Under the pieces are notes generated by a model. It saw nothing but the letters and a program-made list of their open reading frames with translations. It made no database searches and was not told the origin of the DNA. This document shows positions 29,058 through 33,498 of a stretch of DNA of 33,498 nucleotides, one piece after another. Origin of the DNA: a virus. The stretch covers positions 1 to 33,498 of the IMG/VR virus record IMGVR_UViG_3300047481_002637. One strand, given 5' to 3'. The position numbers were made by a program, and so were the translations under genes. The stretch's first letter is position 1. Each line of letters begins with the position of its first letter.

Positions 29058-29073
29058 GTGGCTTGTGGCCCAC
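29058..29073 (-). promoter_or_regulatory. Candidate translational operator hairpin of gene 43
   Basis: In the gene 43 leader a 4-base-pair stem (GTGG/CCAC) with an 8-base loop ends directly against AGGAGG. T4 gp43 represses its own translation by binding a hairpin with an 8-base loop next to the ribosome binding site, so the geometry matches although the stem is one pair shorter and the loop sequence differs. Confidence 0.35.
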
Positions 29074-29120
29074 TGGCCGTTCTACATGCCCGTGACGTGG
29101 GCGAATCGTTGCAGCAGAGA

Positions 29121-29128
29121 TATTTATA
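29121..29128 (-). promoter_or_regulatory. T4-type late promoter octamer TATAAATA
   Basis: An exact TATAAATA on the minus strand lies at the end of the DsbA-like gene, 73 bases before the gene 43 ATG. It is the only exact copy I noticed in the window. In T4-like phages this element alone directs late transcription with gp55, gp33 and gp45. Late expression of gene 43 would be atypical. Confidence 0.5.
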
Positions 29129-29384
29129 AGGTCTTGCCCACGGTCTCCAAGATCGTTTCAAGCAGCTCGTGATCCTGCTTGGCCTTGCCAAATTCGGCCT
29201 TGTGAGCGATCTTGATGGCTTTCTTGAGCACTGCGGGTTTGATTTCCAGCTCTTCGGCCACGGCCTTGATGGTGTCGGTGAGCCCACCGTTGAGAGTTTC
29301 AACTTCGTGCATGACCTGCATGCCTTCGTTGATCAGTTGTGTGAGCTTGAGTTTCTGTTCTGCGCTGAAAGTTTTGGTTTCCAT
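29124..29384 (-). CDS. dsbA: DsbA-like double-stranded-DNA-binding protein
   Basis: This 86-residue, Lys- and Glu-rich helical protein has a pattern like the small T4-family DsbA. LINEGMQVMHEVETLNGGLTDTIKAVAEELEIKPAVLKKAIKIAHK (quoted in full order across two helices: first LINEGMQVMHEVETLNGG, then AVAEELEIKPAVLKKAI) forms a helix-turn-helix-like core. An acidic ELLETILETVG tail follows. T4 DsbA binds double-stranded DNA and assists late transcription. Assignment is by size, composition and family-style motif. A strong sigma70 promoter and AGGAGG lie upstream; its last codons overlap the TATAAATA octamer. Confidence 0.6.
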   Translation of the reverse strand: METKTFSAEQKLKLTQLINEGMQVMHEVETLNGGLTDTIKAVAEELEIKPAVLKKAIKIAHKAEFGKAKQDHELLETILETVGKTL

Positions 29385-29404
29385 AACTACCTCCTTGTGG
29401 ATTT

Positions 29405-29433
29405 ATTTTAGATGACAAAGTGGCGCTTGTCAA
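29405..29433 (-). promoter_or_regulatory. Sigma70-type promoter of the dsbA-gene 43 segment
   Basis: TTGACA at 29433-29428 (perfect), a 17-base spacer and TAAAAT at 29410-29405 (one mismatch) form a strong sigma70-type promoter reading into the DsbA-like gene and probably on to gene 43. The start is expected near 29398. The -35 overlaps the stop of the radical SAM gene. Confidence 0.8.
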
Positions 29434-30533
29434 CGACTTTGAGTCTTTTGATAAAATTGCCCCCAGTGCAGTGTGCGTCTCCAGTCGGTGCCACGTTTGG
29501 TGTCCAATTGATCAAGGTACTGCAGGAAGGTGTGTTCATGCATGAAAAGCTGCCCCGCGGTGGGGCGTTGATCCAGGGCCGGTAGTAGCTGTGCCAGATC
29601 CTGATAGGCCGCCAGTCTTTGCTGTACGGAATCCACATACTGATCTGGGATCACTGCAGGCGCAAAATAGGGCCGGTGATTGACCTGGAAATGTACCTGC
29701 AGGCCGCCATCGCGTTCACGCACGAACTCAATGACATCGGCCAGCTCCCAGAGATTGTAGTTGCTGGCCACACTGATGAAACCGATCTTGAGGTGTGGCA
29801 AGGCATTGCGTAGTTCAAAAAATCTATCAATGTTGTTGACTACTTGTGACCAATCGCAGGGCCATCTGATCAGTTCGGCCGCAGCGCTGGTAGCGTCAAG
29901 GCTGATCACAAGATCAATGGCTCTGACCTGCTGCCAGCGTTCTAGCACACGTTGATCAGGAAAAAAAGTGGCATTGGTATTGTAGCTGATGTGTAACTGA
30001 CTCAGCGGTGCAGATTCAGCATAGATATCCAGCATGCGCAGGTGTTCGGTGGTCATCAAGGGTTCGCCGCCAGTGAAATGCATCTGGTAAATGTTGCTGT
30101 GATCCAGTCTACGGAACAGGGCCAGCTTGTCTTCGAAGCTGTAGTCTTGATCTCTGAGCCCTTCTTGTTTGGCCCAGGTACTGGAGCTGTAGCTGCTACA
30201 CATGATGCAGGCTAGATTGCATATGTTCTGTGTGGTTATGTCCACACGGTTGAGCTCCACACGCAGGTCTGGCTCGTGACCGAGATTGCTGAAATATCTG
30301 CGGCTGGGTGGATTCTGTTGTTCCTGCCGCCAACAGTTCACGCAGGCCGGCGCTGGTTGATCTGCGATGGCGGCTTGACGCTGCTGATCTAGAAATGAGT
30401 CGGCGGCAAAGTTGAAATCATTGGCTCGCACTGGCTCGGTGAGGCTGGCACAGCAAGGACTTACCAGAACCTGTCCCGAGTTGGTGCTGCGTATGTGCAG
30501 AGTGCGGAATTGATCTCTACAGTAGTAGTTCAA
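29430..30533 (-). CDS. Radical SAM protein with twitch-type auxiliary region
   Basis: This 367-residue protein has CNLACIMC (105-112), the CX3CX2C cluster motif, and MHFTGGEPLM, the SAM-binding GGEP. Later strands LVISLDAT and LKIGFISVASN and a VHFQVNH segment match the partial TIM barrel. The N-terminal SPCCAS and PACVNCWRQE cysteine pairs resemble those of phage twitch-domain radical SAM proteins and may hold structural metal. The frame begins with TTG overlapping the upstream stop (TTGA at 30533-30530); no nearby ATG is available. Coupling to the next gene upstream implies that protein is its partner or substrate. Confidence 0.8.
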   Translation of the reverse strand: MNYYCRDQFRTLHIRSTNSGQVLVSPCCASLTEPVRANDFNFAADSFLDQQRQAAIADQPAPACVNCWRQEQQNPPSRRYFSNLGHEPDLRVELNRVDITTQNICNLACIMCSSYSSSTWAKQEGLRDQDYSFEDKLALFRRLDHSNIYQMHFTGGEPLMTTEHLRMLDIYAESAPLSQLHISYNTNATFFPDQRVLERWQQVRAIDLVISLDATSAAAELIRWPCDWSQVVNNIDRFFELRNALPHLKIGFISVASNYNLWELADVIEFVRERDGGLQVHFQVNHRPYFAPAVIPDQYVDSVQQRLAAYQDLAQLLPALDQRPTAGQLFMHEHTFLQYLDQLDTKRGTDWRRTLHWGQFYQKTQSR

Positions 30534-31459
30534 CGATGATACCTGGCTGTGATCACATCGCCGGGCAGATCGCTGACCATGGCTGTGATTCTGTCAAAGT
30601 CGGCTCGATCACTGGCCACGATGTCACCAATGGGATAGTCATACCAGGCCGTGTCCACAGTCATGTCGTGACGTTCCAGCCATGCCCGCCAGCTGTCACT
30701 GGCATAGAGTTGTTGTCGCGCATCTGTGACACAGAGCTGAAGTCCGCCCGCACTGCCCCAATGCCCAGTGGTGTCCCAGTCGTTGGGGTTGTCGAGATCC
30801 AGATAGCTTTGCAGAGTGGTTTTTCCTAGAATCTCCGGCCCCAAGATCACATCATGATGCTCTCGGCTGTGATATTGATCCCACTCCTTTATATCCAGCC
30901 AGCGCACTACGTCGCCGGACCAGTCATAGAGCTTGATTTCTTCTAGCTTGATCTCGGGCATGTCTCTGGGACCACGCGGGATGTAGAGCTCAAGTTCATG
31001 TATCACTTGGTTGATCTGGTCCAACTTGCCCTGATATATCCTACGCATGTCTCGGTCGAGATCAGGACTTTCGTTGATACTGTGTTGAGTATGGGTAAAA
31101 AACCTATGCAGATCATTGAGCCACGCATGTGCTGTTTCGGGACTGGTGGCATACTCACCAAAAATCTTCACGCCTTGATAGTGGTAGCCCAACCGAGCCA
31201 AGTCGTCCAACACATTGTTCACCGTGAGGCGACTTTCCAAAAAGAGATCTTTGGGTTCATCCATTATGGATCGACACCAACGGTTGTAGGCACGATTGGG
31301 ATCATAGCCATGCACATGGAGATGATCGCTCCAGCACACGCCCTTGCGGAAAGTGCCGTCGCAGAAAAACTCGGCCCAGGCCTGAGCGCCAGGGTTGTCT
31401 AGAACTTGCACGCCTAGAGATACCTGTTCGCCGTCGGGCAACGTGAATTCGATTCGCAT
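30530..31459 (-). CDS. Conserved partner of the radical SAM protein
   Basis: This 309-residue acidic protein begins MRIEFTLPDGEQVSLGVQVL. It then has YNRWCRSI, a helical section (RRIYQGKLDQINQVIHELEL), and a C-terminal sheet with DVVRWLDIKEWDQYHSREHHD, LQSYLDLDNPNDW, and GGLQLCVTDARQQLYASDS. I do not recognise a known fold. The tight TTGA junction with the radical SAM gene suggests joint function. The ATG at 31459 was preferred to an upstream TTG. No Shine-Dalgarno is obvious. Confidence 0.65.
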   Translation of the reverse strand: MRIEFTLPDGEQVSLGVQVLDNPGAQAWAEFFCDGTFRKGVCWSDHLHVHGYDPNRAYNRWCRSIMDEPKDLFLESRLTVNNVLDDLARLGYHYQGVKIFGEYATSPETAHAWLNDLHRFFTHTQHSINESPDLDRDMRRIYQGKLDQINQVIHELELYIPRGPRDMPEIKLEEIKLYDWSGDVVRWLDIKEWDQYHSREHHDVILGPEILGKTTLQSYLDLDNPNDWDTTGHWGSAGGLQLCVTDARQQLYASDSWRAWLERHDMTVDTAWYDYPIGDIVASDRADFDRITAMVSDLPGDVITARYHR

Positions 31460-31549
31460 ATGGAATTTATCTGAGATTGTCAAGGGCTCACTTAGATCTT
31501 GGCAGGTAGCGAATCTGCGGGGATCGGGCAGCAGCCGCCCACACCGGTC

Positions 31550-31888
31550 CTAAGGTGATTTGGTGGCCTGTGCCTGCGCTCGATCTAGTATGCGAGCAGT
31601 GTTGGTATCGGCGGGACGACCCCGGCTGTCTTCCCAGCCTTTTGGGCCGCGGCGATAGGTTTCACCGCCGAACGTGAGGGGCTGTGACTGTGCAGGTGTT
31701 TGAACTGGGGTGTTCAATGTAGGCCGACCACCTACCATTCGATAGTGCGGTTTTGGTGCTGCAGGTGTCACGGGCATGTCAATGTCATAGGGTTGACCAG
31801 TTCTTGGATCTGTGAAAGTTTGGTCGCCTCGGCGCAGGCCCACTTCGGCCAACACTCGATCTTGCGGAAACAGCTCGTCTACCAGCAT
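31550..31888 (-). CDS. Hypothetical protein, proline-rich
   Basis: This 112-residue protein begins MLVDELFPQDRVLAEVG. It has an FTDPRTGQPYDIDMP segment, a Pro/Gln-rich linker, and a FGGETYRRGPKGWEDSRGR motif before a helical tail. The GxxYRRGPKGWxDxxG motif recurs in phage accessory proteins. Start ATG at 31888 overlaps the upstream stop by one base (TGATG). No function can be assigned. The 65 bases downstream of its stop hold a weak GGGC/GCCC stem and no gene. Confidence 0.6.
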   Translation of the reverse strand: MLVDELFPQDRVLAEVGLRRGDQTFTDPRTGQPYDIDMPVTPAAPKPHYRMVGGRPTLNTPVQTPAQSQPLTFGGETYRRGPKGWEDSRGRPADTNTARILDRAQAQATKSP

Positions 31889-32583
31889 CAACGTTCCTCG
31901 ACATAGTCCGCAGATCGGTCGCGATTGCCGCGCCGCTGGAACAGTCGTACTGCCATGTCAGCATCGTCGATGCTGCGGAATCGCGAAGGCAAAGCACGCC
32001 CGCCGCGACGGATCTCAAAGCCACGATCACGATCGCCCCAGCACTCCAGTTCGATGCCGTCTTCCATGGCATAGATCTTGACAGGTGCACCTTCGGGCAG
32101 CACTGGATCAGTGAGTGGTTCGGGCGGAGTATGCACACTGAGTTCTTGCTGTGTGGGATCCTCGTCTACCTGATCTTCTTCGGTGGGATCATCCCGGTGT
32201 ATCTCTTGCTTGGCCTTGGCCTGCAGCTCACGGTCTGGTGCTCGATCACTGAGCTCGCGACTGGCCTTGCGCTCAAGGCTGTCAAGATAGTCCACAAAGT
32301 CGCGTTTGACCTTGCTGAGCATGTCTTCTTCGATGTCGGTCATGGCTTCTTCCAGGGCCAGACGATCGTCTTCTACGCTATCGCCCACCATCTTGCCTGC
32401 CATGGGATGCGTGGGGTCGGTCTTGGATCGCAAGACCTGGATCCCACGTGGTCGGAACAGAGCCGGTAATTGATCTGCTGCTCGCTGCTGTGGGTTGAGT
32501 CCATGCTTAACAGACACCGGGGTCACAGCACCTTCTTCGATGGCTGACAAGCGTCCTAGGATGTCATAGAGATCGTTGCTCAT
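31888..32583 (-). CDS. Conserved phage protein, charged
   Basis: This 231-residue protein has an N-terminal segment (DLYDILGRLSAIEEG). A coiled-coil-prone stretch follows (LALEEAMTDIEEDMLSKVKR, then DFVDYLDSLERKASREL), then a Pro/Glu-rich linker. A C-terminal strand pair carries VKIYAMEDGIELECWGDRDRG and FRSIDDADMAVRLFQRR. The helical part plus acidic linker resembles scaffold or assembly proteins in style, but no family is recognised. ATGA overlap with the Dps-like gene. Confidence 0.65.
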   Translation of the reverse strand: MSNDLYDILGRLSAIEEGAVTPVSVKHGLNPQQRAADQLPALFRPRGIQVLRSKTDPTHPMAGKMVGDSVEDDRLALEEAMTDIEEDMLSKVKRDFVDYLDSLERKASRELSDRAPDRELQAKAKQEIHRDDPTEEDQVDEDPTQQELSVHTPPEPLTDPVLPEGAPVKIYAMEDGIELECWGDRDRGFEIRRGGRALPSRFRSIDDADMAVRLFQRRGNRDRSADYVEER

Positions 32584-33023
32584 GCTCGTTCATCCCTGAG
32601 GAAACTCCGCAGCATCCACTGATGCTTGCCCATGGCATCGATCCTAGAGGCCAAGAAATCCATGATGCCTTGTTGATCTTCGGCTTCGGCCTGATCAAAC
32701 ACGCGGTTCAGTAGACCAATCATGGTTTCTGTGTCTTTGAGCAATTCTTCGATCATGAGCCGAGCGCGTGGGATTTTGGTCTGCCCTGAGATTTCACTGA
32801 GCTCCATAAAACGTTCAAAACTGCCTGGAGTGTAGTCGTCGAGTATGCGTATGAATTCTGCGGTTTGATCTATGCTGTTTTCGTAGACTTCTTCGTAGAT
32901 CTTGCCAAAGAATCGATGTAATTGTGCAAAGTCAGGCCCCTCCACGTTCCAGTGGAACAGCTGGGCTTTGATCACGAAGGCATATTCAGTTGCCAGGAGA
33001 GTTTTTAAATCGTCGGTCAGCAC
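32580..33023 (-). CDS. Dps/ferritin-like protein
   Basis: This 147-residue four-helix-bundle protein has the Dps ferroxidase pattern. KAQLFHWNVEGPDFAQLHRFF (the His, then Asp/Glu and a second His about 12 residues on) leads into EEVYENSIDQTAEFIR. C-terminal GIMDFLASRIDAMGKHQWMLRSF gives the last helix. Dps proteins bind iron and DNA and detoxify peroxide by forming dodecamers. Homologs have been seen in some aquatic phages. The start is GTG with AAGGA 7 bases upstream. It overlaps genes on both sides. Confidence 0.8.
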   Translation of the reverse strand: MLTDDLKTLLATEYAFVIKAQLFHWNVEGPDFAQLHRFFGKIYEEVYENSIDQTAEFIRILDDYTPGSFERFMELSEISGQTKIPRARLMIEELLKDTETMIGLLNRVFDQAEAEDQQGIMDFLASRIDAMGKHQWMLRSFLRDERA

Positions 33024-33192
33024 GTGATTTCCTTTTGTAGTGATCCGGCGTGTTAGGCGTGGGATCGGTGGTGTATTTACCTGCCAGCAAACTACCGCGG
33101 GAAGCAGTGATCAAGGGCTGCGACACTGACGCTACACTGCCTGCACCGGTGGCGCCCACGGATGCAGATTCCAATATTTCTCGTGCTCTCAT
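32986..33192 (-). CDS. Small phage protein (MRAREILESASVGATGAGSVA)
   Basis: This 68-residue protein starts MRAREILESASVGATGAG, continues SVASVSQPL and ends with a basic tail (KRKSRADRRFKNSPGN). Similar starts, where a short helix is followed by a Gly/Ala/Ser-rich stretch with a basic end, occur in small proteins of T4-like cyanophages. It overlaps the Dps-like start by 38 bases and is coupled upstream by ATGA. Function unknown. Confidence 0.65.
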   Translation of the reverse strand: MRAREILESASVGATGAGSVASVSQPLITASRGSLLAGKYTTDPTPNTPDHYKRKSRADRRFKNSPGN

Positions 33193-33464
33193 GGCAGTAT
33201 CCTAATCAAAAAATGATCCACGATGGTGGCTGATCCATGCAGCACTCGTGGATTGGCTGCTCTGAGTTCGCCGTCACCGATCAGCTCGTAGCGCACCCGA
33301 TAGTCACCGGGCGGCGCAGAGATCACGATGGTTTCTTCCAGCTGACGATCCGGCCATGCATAGGTTCTTTCTGTGAACAGCTCGTCGTTGACCCAGAGTC
33401 GATACGTGGGCGGACGACGATGCCAATCACACACCACATCATATTGAACAGTGACTTCGTGCAT
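33189..33464 (-). CDS. Small beta-sandwich-like phage protein
   Basis: This 91-residue protein has strands VTVQYDVVCDW, TYRLWVNDELFTERTYAW, LEETIVISAPPGDYRVRYEL and a hydrophobic end. It probably folds as a small beta-sandwich. The VNDELFTERTYxWP pattern resembles a conserved small protein of T4-like phages, perhaps virion-associated. It starts one base after the stop of the gene entering from the right. Function unknown. Confidence 0.7.
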   Translation of the reverse strand: MHEVTVQYDVVCDWHRRPPTYRLWVNDELFTERTYAWPDRQLEETIVISAPPGDYRVRYELIGDGELRAANPRVLHGSATIVDHFLIRILP

Positions 33465-33465
33465 G

Positions 33466-33498
33466 TTAGGTTATTTTCTGTACGTTGGTGACGATGCT
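33466..33498 (-). CDS. C-terminal end of a gene entering from the right (partial)
   Basis: An open frame ending SIVTNVQKIT and a TAA at 33468-33466 runs in from the window edge. The stop is one base before the next ATG, in the spacing normal for this operon. Only ten residues are visible, so product and even frame are tentative. Confidence 0.4.
   Translation of the reverse strand, partial: SIVTNVQKIT

Noticed and set aside
31455-31483. TTGACA with 17-base spacing to TATGCG before the radical SAM partner gene
   Set aside because: The -35 is perfect but the -10 matches poorly and would overlap the ATG at 31459. A nearby GATAAATT is also only a weak late-type match.
1-33498. CRISPR array, insertion sequence, integrase or attachment site
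   Set aside because: The only repeats are the coding repeats of the left-end paralogs; no transposase, integrase or spacer-repeat pattern is seen.

Overview
The window looks like part of the genome of a T4-like tailed phage (myovirus-type Caudoviricetes), probably from an aquatic environment. The evidence is a gp43-type family B DNA polymerase, a likely gp45 sliding clamp, a T4 RNase H-type 5' nuclease, a DsbA-like small DNA-binding protein, and many small proteins of the kind seen in marine T4-like phages. Almost everything is on the minus strand in very tight, translationally coupled gene chains: ATGA, GTGA, TTGA or TAATG junctions are the rule. The DNA is roughly balanced in G+C, except for the first kilobase, which is visibly AT-richer. 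The host cannot be named from the sequence. I see no tRNA, rRNA, CRISPR array, integrase or insertion sequence.

Layout, read along the minus strand from right to left. 33.5-31.5 kb: small conserved phage proteins and a Dps/ferritin-like protein. 31.5-29.4 kb: a radical SAM enzyme coupled to a conserved partner. 29.4-24.7 kb: DsbA-like protein, DNA polymerase, a methyltransferase-like protein and the clamp. 24.7-21.3 kb: a DpdA-like DNA transglycosylase coupled to the clamp gene, then conserved small proteins. 21.3-16.0 kb: a sugar cassette (GT-B glycosyltransferase, GalE-like epimerase, compact DegT aminotransferase, SDR epimerase/dehydratase, a 2OG-Fe(II) oxygenase, and a fusion of a second oxygenase-like domain to a sporadic-carbohydrate-cluster domain). 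15.9-10.5 kb: FolE, a HIT protein, QueD, a GT2 glycosyltransferase, a methyltransferase, a phosphoribosyltransferase, an SGNH-like protein and QueE. 10.5-4.4 kb: small conserved proteins, a nucleotidyltransferase, two more SGNH-like proteins, RNase H, MazG-like pyrophosphohydrolase, a tiny membrane protein and an MBD4-like DNA glycosylase. 4.4-1.7 kb: a strand-switched island of two plus-strand glycosyltransferase-like genes flanking a minus-strand gene. 1.7-0 kb: a control region with two near-identical promoters, a GIY-YIG protein, and an array of four paralogous small proteins running off the left edge.

The most coherent system is 7-deazaguanine DNA modification. FolE, QueD and QueE would turn GTP into 7-carboxy-7-deazaguanine, and the DpdA-like transglycosylase would exchange it, or a product made from it, into DNA, presumably to evade host restriction. 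No QueC is seen in the window. Placing dpdA in a 4-base overlap with the clamp gene links modification to replication. The MBD4-like glycosylase, MazG-like enzyme and HIT protein fit a wider theme of nucleotide and base handling. The sugar cassette and the SGNH, GT2 and methyltransferase genes suggest a second programme of glycan or virion decoration.
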